64,000 nucleotides of DNA from Saprospiraceae bacterium (GTDB lineage Bacteria; Bacteroidota; Bacteroidia; Chitinophagales; Saprospiraceae): assembly GCA_016710265.1 (NCBI GenBank), contig JADJJL010000007.1:1-64000 (forward strand). Direction: 5' to 3'. Of the stretch, positions 45,781 to 54,010 are shown piece by piece; the stretch's first letter is position 1; each line of letters begins with the position of its first letter. The position numbers and the translations under genes were made by a program. The notes beneath the pieces were generated by a model that saw only the letters and a list, made by a program, of their open reading frames with translations, was not told the origin of the DNA and searched no databases.

Positions 45781-46740
45781 TTAACTTATCCGCCAACTTT
45801 CCACCACCTTTGTTGGGGACAAGCTTTTGAGGACAGCTAACTTAAAACTCTCCCCATATTCCAATTCGCTGCCACCCACGCTACACAATTGCGAACTTTT
45901 ATTGGCACCCGCTTCGTATGTAAACTCTTTATTAGTGTCCGCCCCTGCATTCAAACTTAATTGTTGTGAGTAGTTTTGTATTTTAACAGTCAATAAATTG
46001 TATAAAAGAGTAGTATGAAATAAACTATATTTTTGTTTAAAATTGAGATTACTATAGTTTACTTCAAAGTATTTTTTATTGTCACCATTCGATAAAATCC
46101 AGCCTTGACCAGAATAGAAAATTGAATGATAAGTACTTATTTTTTTCATAACTATCTCATATTGAGAATCTACAATTAAAAGACATATATAAAGTTCAAA
46201 ACATAAATCCCAATTTTTTTCACTTTCAAATTTTGAAACGCATAAATCTAATATTGCAGTTAATGAAATCTTTAGTTTTAAATTTAATTGCAAAATTTTA
46301 CAGTTTATTCCGAAATTTGTTGAATAGAATATGTAATGAGTTAAGTTGTATGCTTCATTTTCTGTTATTCCTTTGTCTGATATTCTTCTTAAAAAATTTG
46401 AAAAAATAACATTCCAAAATTTTTCATTAGACCTGCCTTTTATTAAATCTAAAACATAAAAATATTCAACACTATCAGGATATTTTTCTTGTGTTTCATT
46501 TGTTGTACCGTTTAGGCACAAATCAAGTATATGTTTGCAATATATTAATTGAGTGCAGTCTGTCAATTTTAATAAAGTACAATAGTTTTGTTCAGTTAAT
46601 TTTATTTGATGGCTCTTTATTTGGTAACAATATAAAATATATTCACAACAAGATTTAACATACAACTCATCTTCGTTATTTTTTACGTCGTATGTTAAAA
46701 CCTCGTTGGAAATAAAGTCATCAATCCAATTATAATCCAT
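45781..46740 (-). CDS. Unknown Cys-rich helical protein, possibly mosaic
   Basis: This 319-aa protein has no signal peptide and about 12 Cys, many near helices (YVKSCCEYILYCYQI, CTQLIYCKHILDLC, WDLCFELYICLLIV). The helical pattern hints at a repeat-type fold, but no family is recognised. Its last 60 codons (NAGADTNKEFTYEAGANKSS to the end LSPTKVVESWRIS) are clearly richer in GC than the rest, so the 3' end may have a different origin. It overlaps the upstream 89-aa gene by 11 bases. Confidence 0.6.
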   Translation of the reverse strand: MDYNWIDDFISNEVLTYDVKNNEDELYVKSCCEYILYCYQIKSHQIKLTEQNYCTLLKLTDCTQLIYCKHILDLCLNGTTNETQEKYPDSVEYFYVLDLIKGRSNEKFWNVIFSNFLRRISDKGITENEAYNLTHYIFYSTNFGINCKILQLNLKLKISLTAILDLCVSKFESEKNWDLCFELYICLLIVDSQYEIVMKKISTYHSIFYSGQGWILSNGDNKKYFEVNYSNLNFKQKYSLFHTTLLYNLLTVKIQNYSQQLSLNAGADTNKEFTYEAGANKSSQLCSVGGSELEYGESFKLAVLKSLSPTKVVESWRIS

Positions 46741-46999
46741 TATTTGACTTTAGAATATCTCCCCCAAACTTGTCAGGTAAGTTTTTGATTTGTTCAAAGT
46801 CTTTTGGTGCACTGTCAAGTTTCCAAACTTTTATAACCCAGGAAGAAGCAAGCTCTCCAATGTTATCAAATTTTGCAATCTCACCATTTGCAGATGTTTC
46901 GCCATTAGCAAGTTGGTCTGCTAAATCGTCAATGGAATGAATTCCATTTTTCTTAAGAACTTCTAATATTTGTTCTTTGGTTACTTTTTCGTCTGGCAT
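46730..46999 (-). CDS. Small acidic protein (89 aa), unknown
   Basis: It starts with a helix-turn-helix- or SAP-like stretch (KVTKEQILEVLKKNGIHSID) and continues DLADQLANGETSANGEIAKF. The C-terminal half is mixed (ELASSWVIKVWKLDSAPKDF). It overlaps the 319-aa gene by 11 bases, so the two are co-translated. The pairing of a small first gene with a larger unknown could reflect an adaptor and effector, a toxin pair, or a precursor peptide with its partner; none is shown by the sequence. Confidence 0.6.
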   Translation of the reverse strand: MPDEKVTKEQILEVLKKNGIHSIDDLADQLANGETSANGEIAKFDNIGELASSWVIKVWKLDSAPKDFEQIKNLPDKFGGDILKSNNGL

Positions 47000-47787
47000 T
47001 TTATGAAAATTAAATTTTTATGCCTACTCTATGCAGTTTTCGGCTTCCCTGTTTATTGTTAAAATTTGTTCGCTCAAAATTAAGCACAACTTGGATAATT
47101 CCACAACAAATATATATTAAGTTTCGGATTTTTCATCTTTTTTTTTATACCTGTTAGTTTTTTTTTTCTTTTCAAGAGTTTTTTCCAATTGGCTTTATTT
47201 ACTTGACGGCATTTAGGTGCTCATATTGGCTTAGAATAAGGATGTATTACATAGCAAGAGTGCCTGAAAGTAAAATGGGGAAGTTTGAGTTTCATGTCCT
47301 AAGGTCTACAACCCACCAAGAAAGCTAGTCATGCACTTGTCCCCAATCTTGCTTGGGGTGAAGTTGGCTGCGATGGAAACTATTCATTCAGAGCTTTCCA
47401 CGCACTCAAATTCACTCCGCTAGCGGTATATTTTTGAAATATATCGTCTATATTTTTATAGGTCTGTTCGAACATTAAGTTTGTCTGTGTTAATTTCGAC
47501 TGGCTCCATTCCAATCAATTCGCAAAGTTATCAGTCTTGGTGGTGAGGTGGAAATAAAATGGTTTTTGGGTTTAGCGAAGAGTTGGATTCTTTTTGGATA
47601 ACCTGTCTCTATTATATAATTCAGTTAACTCAACAATTGTGTAAAACCGTCCAAGGTTCATATAAAGTTCATATACACAAATTAGTCTAAATGCTATTTC
47701 TTTCGTGTCGTTAAACTATTAGTTATAGATCGGTCGGATGTGTCGTGTTGACGAAAAAAGGTAAAATATTATGATGGCATGTTAACA
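47000..47787. other. Non-coding spacer of nearly 800 bases
   Basis: Contains repeat copy C (47098-47345). From 47400 to 47780 there is no open frame. TTTAGCGAAGAGTTGGATTC (47570-47590) weakly resembles the left hairpin arm at 44211. GATGGCATGTTAACATT at 47772-47788, touching the ATPase stop, resembles GATGGCATATAACTTG at 45446. Confidence 0.5.
47098..47345. repeat. Dispersed intergenic repeat, copy C
   Basis: Collinear with copies A and B: CCACAACAAATATATATTAA, AGTTTCGGATTTTTCATC, a long T-run, then near the end TTTCATGTCCTAAGGTCTAC, AACCCACC and GCTAGTCATGCAC, which match copy A. It separates the 89-aa/319-aa pair from the ATPase operon. Confidence 0.7.
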
Positions 47788-49281
47788 TTAAGACTTTTCT
47801 ATTTTGATGACATTTTCCAAAGCATAAACTACCTTAGGATCCTTGATTCGATATTGAACAACACCACCAGACTGACTAATATTTTCAATAAGACCTATTC
47901 TTTCCATTCCAATTACGTAGTTATTTGTTGATCCACCAGTACCAGCTTGGTCGTTTAATTTGTTTTTTGTGAATTCGGGTGAATCCAGTTTAAGAAGATA
48001 GGATACATATGAATAAAAGTCCATTGAATTAGCTCTTGAATTTAATTTCTTCGGATAGTACTCATAATAATTGAAGTGCTTGACAAAATTTTCAAAAGCT
48101 GGCTTTAATGTGGAAATCTTTATACAATTTGAATTAGGATCTATTTTAAATTGCTCTTTAAAAATGATATCCATAACATGCCATAAATCTCTTGGGTTTT
48201 TATTTGACAACCGAATAATTTGATTAAAATCATGATCATTGATATTTTCACAAAAAATAGACTTGTAGTTTTTAATCTTGTTATTAGAAAATACACCTAA
48301 ACGTTTATTTAATGCGTTTTCAATATCTAATTTATCCCAGTTAAGTATTGGGCAAAAATGCTTTTGGGTTCTTACATCGTCTTTAATATAATTGAAAGGT
48401 GTTTGCCAAAGAGATATTATGATTTGCATATCTTGATTTAAGAGGAGTTTATTATCTGTAAGGATATTCTTAATGAACTGTCCGATTAGTTCACCATTGT
48501 TTTGCAATCTTTGGTCTTCATCCATTTTATCAAGAAAAACTGAAATTTTACCAAATTCCATTTTTTTAAATATATTAAGACAGGTATCAAGAAATTGATA
48601 ACATACTTCAGGACTTTCAAAATCCTGTTCAACTGAAGAAGGAATTTCAGGAAAATAGTCCTTAATATTTATATTTTCAGCAATAGGAGGAAGCCCTTTA
48701 AAGTGCTTAGCAATGAAATCATCCAACATAATACTACCTGCAGTAGCAGTATAGTTAAAAATTGGCCTTATTCCATTTCCAATTTTTATTAAAGTCCTCT
48801 TCCAAAATGGGATTTGAATCTGCTCGATCTTTGATTTTAAATTTCTTTTTGAATACGTCGGGACATATTCTTTTAAGAGATATGATAATAATAGCTTTTC
48901 ATCATAAGAAAGTTTCTTGATTCTACTTTTCTCGCTGGCAAGTTTATTAAATATTTTTATAGTTATTCGTTGTAAGAGAAATTTATATAATTCAATAGAG
49001 GTATATTCTTCGCTAAGAGCAGAATAATCGTCAACTTTGACTGAGATGTCATTTCCATTATTTAAGCTTCTCTCAAAATCCAATAAAATAGCTGTTTTTC
49101 CGATACCTCTTTCTCCAATCAATAGAACAGAACTATTCTGTTCAAAAGCTTGCAGTAAAGTAGAATAATTACTCGGTGTGGAGAATAATATTTTTTCTTT
49201 ACCTTTTTCATTTTCAGTTGTAAATGTTGAAAAAGGATATTCCTCCAAGTTCAATTTACTATAAAATTCTTCAAATGTCAT
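47788..49281 (-). CDS. P-loop ATPase (STAND/AAA-like), third gene of a candidate system
   Basis: This 497-aa protein has Walker A at residues 56-63 (GERGIGKT in SSVLLIGERGIGKTAIL). A Walker B-like strand follows in GKISVFLDKMDEDQRLQ, with QMQIIISLWQTPFNYIK as a sensor-like strand. LSNKNPRDLWHVMDIIFKE resembles the arginine/lid region of STAND or Orc-like ATPases. The C-terminus (VIGMERIGLIENISQSGGVV) looks like a winged helix. It resembles stand-alone P-loop ATPases often found in defence loci. It is downstream of the MBL gene; once that gene's tail is restored, the two overlap by 11 bases. Confidence 0.75.
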   Translation of the reverse strand: MTFEEFYSKLNLEEYPFSTFTTENEKGKEKILFSTPSNYSTLLQAFEQNSSVLLIGERGIGKTAILLDFERSLNNGNDISVKVDDYSALSEEYTSIELYKFLLQRITIKIFNKLASEKSRIKKLSYDEKLLLSYLLKEYVPTYSKRNLKSKIEQIQIPFWKRTLIKIGNGIRPIFNYTATAGSIMLDDFIAKHFKGLPPIAENINIKDYFPEIPSSVEQDFESPEVCYQFLDTCLNIFKKMEFGKISVFLDKMDEDQRLQNNGELIGQFIKNILTDNKLLLNQDMQIIISLWQTPFNYIKDDVRTQKHFCPILNWDKLDIENALNKRLGVFSNNKIKNYKSIFCENINDHDFNQIIRLSNKNPRDLWHVMDIIFKEQFKIDPNSNCIKISTLKPAFENFVKHFNYYEYYPKKLNSRANSMDFYSYVSYLLKLDSPEFTKNKLNDQAGTGGSTNNYVIGMERIGLIENISQSGGVVQYRIKDPKVVYALENVIKIEKS

Positions 49282-50250
49282 ATATGATTTTTTTTAGGTA
49301 TAGATTATTACGTACATCTGCTGCTGTCATTTGAAAACGATGTTCTTCCATTTCTTGTATAAATGTTATAAGATGTTCACTGATAAAAATCTGCTCATAT
49401 CATCTTTGTAACCAAACATAACACATACTTCACCGTCGGAATTTGTTGTAAGACATTTCCTTTCTGATGATGTGACATTTCCTTTGATAACTTTTATACC
49501 TCTACTTTTCTGCGAATATCTACCATTAGCACTTGTATCACAAAACCTACCATCTGAGACAACTGTGAGCCGAGGATTTACAAGATTTACAAAATCATTA
49601 TGGTAGCCATTTTCTCTTCCATGATGTGGAGCAAGTAATACGTCTGAATCTTTTACTGAAGCTTTAAAAGATTCATATTTCATAAGTTCTTCAAATGAAC
49701 AAGCTTCATTGTCACCTGGAATTACAACTTTAATTTCAGCAAATTCAACAATGCTAACTATGCTGTGGTTATTAAAATTATTATGGGAACAAGTTGTTGG
49801 AATAAAGCTAATAATTTTCATTCCACCAAAATTATCTGGATTGTCTGGATTGTCTGTTTCTCTAACAGGATGAATATATCTGTCGTTTATTTCACAATAC
49901 TTTTCAAATTTTGGTCTATCTTGGTTCCTAATTGTTTTTATTATTTCTTCTTCCCGCATTACCTCTGCATTTGTAATTTGCCTTGGTCTATTAAATACTT
50001 TTGGGCTTAGAGCGTCAAAATTTAAAATATCATCAATATGGTCTAAATGTGGATGGGTAATAATAACATAGTCCAATTGTTGGACACCAAAGTTATATTT
50101 AAGATGCCTTAAAGGACTAAATGCCTTATTCATTCCTGAAAAGTCTCCAATCCCTAAATCAATGACAATGTGTTTGTTGTTTGGCGTTTTAATGTAAGTG
50201 GCGTGTCCATGCTGAACATCCGAAAAAACTATTTGTACTTTTGAACTCAT
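49271..50250 (-). CDS. ComEC-like metallo-beta-lactamase-fold hydrolase, probable frameshift near the C-terminus
   Basis: Stand-alone MBL protein of the ComEC/Rec2-related group. It opens VQIVFSDVQHGHATYI, has the metal motif HxHxDH at residues 66-71 (THPHLDHIDDI), a second Asp strand (VVIPGDNEACSFEELM) and VLLAPHHGRENGYHNDFV. The open frame stops at 49366 (SRFLSVNIL). The next bases are also open in another frame: with one T added to the T5 run (A run 49385-49389) it continues ISEHLITFIQEMEEHRFQMT and AADVRNNLYLKKIIYDI to a stop at 49271, overlapping the ATPase start. Native length would be about 326 aa. A nuclease or cyclic-nucleotide hydrolase role is possible. Confidence 0.78.
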
Positions 50251-50269
50251 GTTTGTTGTTTACCTGTTA

Positions 50270-50761
50270 TTATGGGTTATTGATAGCTTCAATTCTTTTT
50301 GTGATAAAGTTCGTCTGTTTACGGTAAGAGAAGAGAAACAACAAAAGAACTAAAACTAGAAGAATTAAAGTTGTTATATTTTGCGAAATATCCCAAAGAA
50401 CCTGAAAATGTTTATATAATTTAAGAAGTAATAAAATAACAAACATAGCGGTGATTGTCCTGTAAGTGTTATTTACCTCTGAAAACAATTCAATCTTCTC
50501 ATCCTTTTTAGATGCTAAAACGAAGCTTTTATAGTCTTTAAATTCTATAAATAAAATTTTCCTTAAAGTGGGGCTGATGAATAATGAACCAAATCTACTA
50601 ATTACCATTCCAATAAAGTAGTAAAGAAATGCCCCAATAAAATCATTTTCTTGAATGAAATTGTATTCCGTAAACTCTTTAGAAATACAAACAAAAAGAA
50701 TACCCGGCATCAAGTAATTAAACAGATTGTAGGAAGAAATTTTGTCAATTATCTCTTTCAT
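50270..50761 (-). CDS. Small polytopic membrane protein, first gene of the candidate system
   Basis: This 163-aa protein has four hydrophobic segments: YNLFNYLMPGILFVCISKEF, GAFLYYFIGMVISRFGSLFI, ITAMFVILLLLKLYK and TTLILLVLVLLLFLFSY. A charged middle loop carries FKDYKSFVLASKKDEKIELF and SEVNNTYRT. I recall similar 'NYLMPG...SR.GS' membrane proteins near unrelated cargo genes, without a known role. It starts the minus-strand operon, 19 bases before the MBL gene, and could be a membrane effector or anchor. Confidence 0.72.
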   Translation of the reverse strand: MKEIIDKISSYNLFNYLMPGILFVCISKEFTEYNFIQENDFIGAFLYYFIGMVISRFGSLFISPTLRKILFIEFKDYKSFVLASKKDEKIELFSEVNNTYRTITAMFVILLLLKLYKHFQVLWDISQNITTLILLVLVLLLFLFSYRKQTNFITKRIEAINNP

Positions 50762-51299
50762 GTCTCTTTATTAATGTAATCAATTTACTTTTTAGTTTTT
50801 GTCATTTTGTCTCGTGTCGTCAGAGTATTATGGGAAAATCACTTTTACACGTTATTAAAGATCGTATATGTGACAATTTTGGATTGATAAATATACCTTT
50901 GAGAATCGCCTGTCACTTTGAGATACTCTCCAACTAAAGAAATGATTTTCTAGTATCTGAACCAGAGCAGGGTAGGATTTCTCTAAACGCACAATGTTCT
51001 TCATAGTAGGTTATGAGTGTATCATGATGGGACAAATATAAAATTAATTTAAATAGTTTTGAGTTTTTAGTGCTAAGTTTTGGGTTGGGGAAATTCGACG
51101 AAAACCTGGACAATGAGTTTGAGAGTCCTATATATATGACATTGTATCTTAAACTAAATTTTATATAATTATAATTTATATGTATATCTATTTGCATAAT
51201 AAGTTTATAAAGTCTTTTTTGACTTCATAACTCATAACTCAAAACTTAAAACTCATACCTCCCTCCGAATATTTAGAATTATTTTCCACTTATTTCCAA
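50762..51299. other. Right edge of the island, non-coding
   Basis: No supported gene. It includes the AT-rich direct repeat copy 2 (51153-51200) and, at 51225-51265, clustered AACTCAT/AAACTTAAAACTCAT words. The junction to core genes lies before the rpsO promoter at 51308. No integrase or clear attachment-site duplicate is visible. Confidence 0.5.
51153..51200. repeat. AT-rich direct repeat, copy 2
   Basis: TAAATTTTATATAATTATAA followed by TTTATATGTATATCTATTTG closely matches 45723-45770. Confidence 0.6.
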
Positions 51300-51307
51300 A
51301 CTTTTCT

Positions 51308-51315
51308 TACTTTTG
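51308..51315 (+). promoter_or_regulatory. Bacteroidota -7 box (TACTTTTG) before rpsO
   Basis: TACTTTTG fits TAnnTTTG and is followed by CCCC and a leader of about 45 bases to the rpsO ATG. It marks where core-type regulation resumes after the island. Confidence 0.6.
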
Positions 51316-51369
51316 CCCCGCTAAAACTGATCCAGGAGATCACATTTGGTAACTTTATATTTAATTTAG

Positions 51370-51645
51370 ATGAGTGCTTATTTAACAAAAGAAAAAAGAG
51401 CAGAAATTTTTAGTCAATTTGGCGGTTCTGCGGCCAACACCGGTTCTACCGAAGGGCAAATTGCCCTCTTTACATTCAGAATTCAAGCTCTTTCCGAACA
51501 TTTACGGACCAATCGTAAGGATTTTTCTTGCAAAAGAACTTTGCTTAACTTGGTGGGAAAGAGAAAAAAATTACTGAATTATCTCCACAGGTCGGATCTC
51601 GCAAAATATAAAATCATTCTTGATCAGCTGGGCTTAAGAAAATAG
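51370..51645 (+). CDS. rpsO: 30S ribosomal protein S15
   Basis: 91 aa, standard length. It has FGGSAANTGSTEGQIALFTF and HLRTNRKDFSCKRTLLNLVG, the 16S rRNA-binding region, and ends YLHRSDLAKYKIILDQLGLR. It is followed by pnp, a very common rpsO-pnp pairing. S15 binds the central domain of 16S rRNA early in 30S assembly. Confidence 0.95.
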   Translation: MSAYLTKEKRAEIFSQFGGSAANTGSTEGQIALFTFRIQALSEHLRTNRKDFSCKRTLLNLVGKRKKLLNYLHRSDLAKYKIILDQLGLRK

Positions 51646-51748
51646 CATTTCGCTGATTAACAATCTTTTATCTTTACTTAAAGAAAAGGTACCATCTGGG
51701 GATACTGCAAGTATCTTGCATTTATTATTATTCTAATCAATAAAAGAC

Positions 51749-53896
51749 ATGGGACTTAAAACTCCATTTTCCACTTCCTTCTCCCTTCCTGATGGTAGGG
51801 TAGTTACTCTTGAAACTGGTAAATTGGCCACACAAGCAGACGGATCAGCCATGGTTCGCTGCGGTAATACAATCCTTCTTGCTACTGTAGTTTCTTCAAA
51901 GGAGGCCAGAGAAGGTCAAAGTTTTTTTCCACTTTCAGTCGATTATCAAGAAAAATTTGCCTCCAATGGTAAAATCCCAGGTAATTTCTTCAGAAGAGAA
52001 ACCAAACTTTCAGAATACGAAATTCTAATTTCAAGATTGGTGGATAGACCTATTCGTCCATTGTTTCCAGAAGGATACATGAACGAAACCCAAATTATCA
52101 TCTATTTGCTTTCAGCGGAAGAGAACGTACCACCAGACGCTTTTGCAGGATTGGCGGCTTCTACTGCCATGATGTGTTCTAACATCAATTGGGAAGGCCC
52201 AATATCTGAAGTGAGAGTCTCCAAGATCAATGGTCAATTCGTGATCAACCCTTCCAAATCGGATATGGCCATCGCCGAATTATCCGTCATCGTAGCAGCA
52301 ACCGATAAAAACCTAATGATGGTGGAAGGTGAAGCCAACGAATGCGGTGAATCTGATCTCATCGAAGCCATTAAAATCGGACACGAAGCCATTAAAGTTC
52401 AATGTCAGGCGCAACATGCCCTTGCAGCTCAACTGGGTGACAAGGTGTTAGTCAAACGAGAATTAGTGCCTCCAGTCGAAGATGAAGAACTTAAAAATGC
52501 AATTAAAGAAGCGCTCGGTGCAGCTATAAAAGAAGTGGCTTATGGTGCTTACGACAAGCAAGTGCGTAAAGAGAAATTTGAACTTGCCTTTAAATCTTAC
52601 ATCGAAAACCTAAAGACTGAAAAGGGAGAGGAATTCATGAAAGAAAAAGGCGGTTTAGTTTATAGCTACATTGATAAAACCAAGAAAGAAATCATCAGAG
52701 AAATGATGCTTTCTACCGGAAAACGATTAGACGGTCGAGCGAATAATGAAGTTAGACCGATCTGGACCGAAATTGATTACCTTCCTTCTCCACATGGAGC
52801 AGCCATCTTCAATAGAGGTGAAACGCAATCATTGACCACCGTGACACTGGGAACCAAAGACGACGAAATGTTGGTCGACAACGCTTTGGAGTTTTACAAT
52901 GAGAAATTTATGCTCCATTATAATTTTCCACCATTTAGTGTGGGAGAAGCGAAATTCCTAAGAGCTCCAAGTAGGAGAGAAGTGGGTCATGCCAATCTTG
53001 CCGGGAGATCCATCAAAAAATTAATACCTTCTACCTTTCCTTATACCGTCAGAATCGTATCTGACATTCTTGAATCCAATGGTTCGTCCTCTATGGCTAC
53101 CGTTTGTGCGGGCTCTTTGGCTTTAATGGATGCAGGAGTGCCCATAAAAACAGCCATTGCAGGTATCGCCATGGGTTTAATAGCCGACGAAACCGGAAGA
53201 ATCGCCATACTTTCTGATATTCTAGGAGATGAAGACGCATTGGGAGACATGGACTTTAAATTGACAGGTACCCGCAATGGTATTTGTGGAACCCAAATGG
53301 ACATGAAAATTGACGGTCTTTCTTATGAAATTCTCGAAAAGGCTTTATTGCAAGCCAAAGAAGGTCGTCTGCACATTTTGGATAAAATGGATGAATCAAT
53401 CACTCAACCAAGAGAAGATTTCAAACCTCATGCTCCTCGAATCGTCGAAATGATTATTGAGAAGAGCTTCATCGGTGCAGTGATAGGACCTGGAGGAAAA
53501 ATCATCCAGGAAATGCAGGCAAAAACGGGCACCAAAATCAATATAGAAGAAGTCGGAGAAACAGGTGTTATAAATATTGCCAGCAGTAACAAAGAAGCAA
53601 TCGAAGCTGCTGTTAGAATGATCAAAGCCATTACCTTCACTCCATCCATTGGAGATGTATATGATGCAAAAGTGGTTTCTCTTTTCCCGTTCGGAGCTTT
53701 CGTCGATTTTTCAGGAAAATCTGGCCTCTTACACATCAGCGAAATTTCACATCAGCGTGTGGATAATGTGGAAGATGTCCTAAAAGTCGGAGACATGGTG
53801 AAAGTGAAGTTGATCGGAACAGATCCCAAAACCGGAAAATTAAGACTTTCAAGCAAAGTCCTTTACAGCAGGGATGGTAAACTTTTAGAATCATAG
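51749..53896 (+). CDS. pnp: Polyribonucleotide nucleotidyltransferase (PNPase)
   Basis: Phosphorolytic 3'-5' exoribonuclease, a trimer of double RNase PH cores with KH and S1 domains. This 715-aa protein shows RPIRPLFPEGYMNETQIII in core 1 and GETQSLTTVTLGTKDDEML in core 2. FSVGEAKFLRAPSRREVGH is part of the phosphate and metal site region, with SNGSSSMATVCAGSLALMDA nearby. KH: IGAVIGPGGKIIQEMQAKTG. S1: GDVYDAKVVSLFPFGAFVDF. It lies 103 bases after rpsO. All domains are intact. Confidence 0.96.
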   Translation: MGLKTPFSTSFSLPDGRVVTLETGKLATQADGSAMVRCGNTILLATVVSSKEAREGQSFFPLSVDYQEKFASNGKIPGNFFRRETKLSEYEILISRLVDRPIRPLFPEGYMNETQIIIYLLSAEENVPPDAFAGLAASTAMMCSNINWEGPISEVRVSKINGQFVINPSKSDMAIAELSVIVAATDKNLMMVEGEANECGESDLIEAIKIGHEAIKVQCQAQHALAAQLGDKVLVKRELVPPVEDEELKNAIKEALGAAIKEVAYGAYDKQVRKEKFELAFKSYIENLKTEKGEEFMKEKGGLVYSYIDKTKKEIIREMMLSTGKRLDGRANNEVRPIWTEIDYLPSPHGAAIFNRGETQSLTTVTLGTKDDEMLVDNALEFYNEKFMLHYNFPPFSVGEAKFLRAPSRREVGHANLAGRSIKKLIPSTFPYTVRIVSDILESNGSSSMATVCAGSLALMDAGVPIKTAIAGIAMGLIADETGRIAILSDILGDEDALGDMDFKLTGTRNGICGTQMDMKIDGLSYEILEKALLQAKEGRLHILDKMDESITQPREDFKPHAPRIVEMIIEKSFIGAVIGPGGKIIQEMQAKTGTKINIEEVGETGVINIASSNKEAIEAAVRMIKAITFTPSIGDVYDAKVVSLFPFGAFVDFSGKSGLLHISEISHQRVDNVEDVLKVGDMVKVKLIGTDPKTGKLRLSSKVLYSRDGKLLES

Positions 53897-54010
53897 GATT
53901 CAAAGCAATATTTGGTTCAAAAAACTTAATGAAAGCTCATTATTTCTTATAAATATTGGTTAAAGTGAATATATACATTCCAATATTGTAAATAGTCCTA
54001 TTTTCGCCCC

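Noticed and set aside
44209..47345. CRISPR array
   Set aside because: The repeats are few, long, diverged and irregularly spaced with genes between them; there are no short regular repeat-spacer units and no cas genes.
47400..47780. A hidden gene in the long spacer before the ATPase gene stop
   Set aside because: All six frames are interrupted often, and no motif survives when frames are joined.
34108..51300. A duplicate of the tRNA-Arg 3' end at the far side of the island, as an attachment-site pair
   Set aside because: I looked for the TTCGATTCCTGTCGGGACT tail near 50.8-51.3 kb and saw only scattered partial matches such as CCTGTCACTTTG at 50910, no better than chance.
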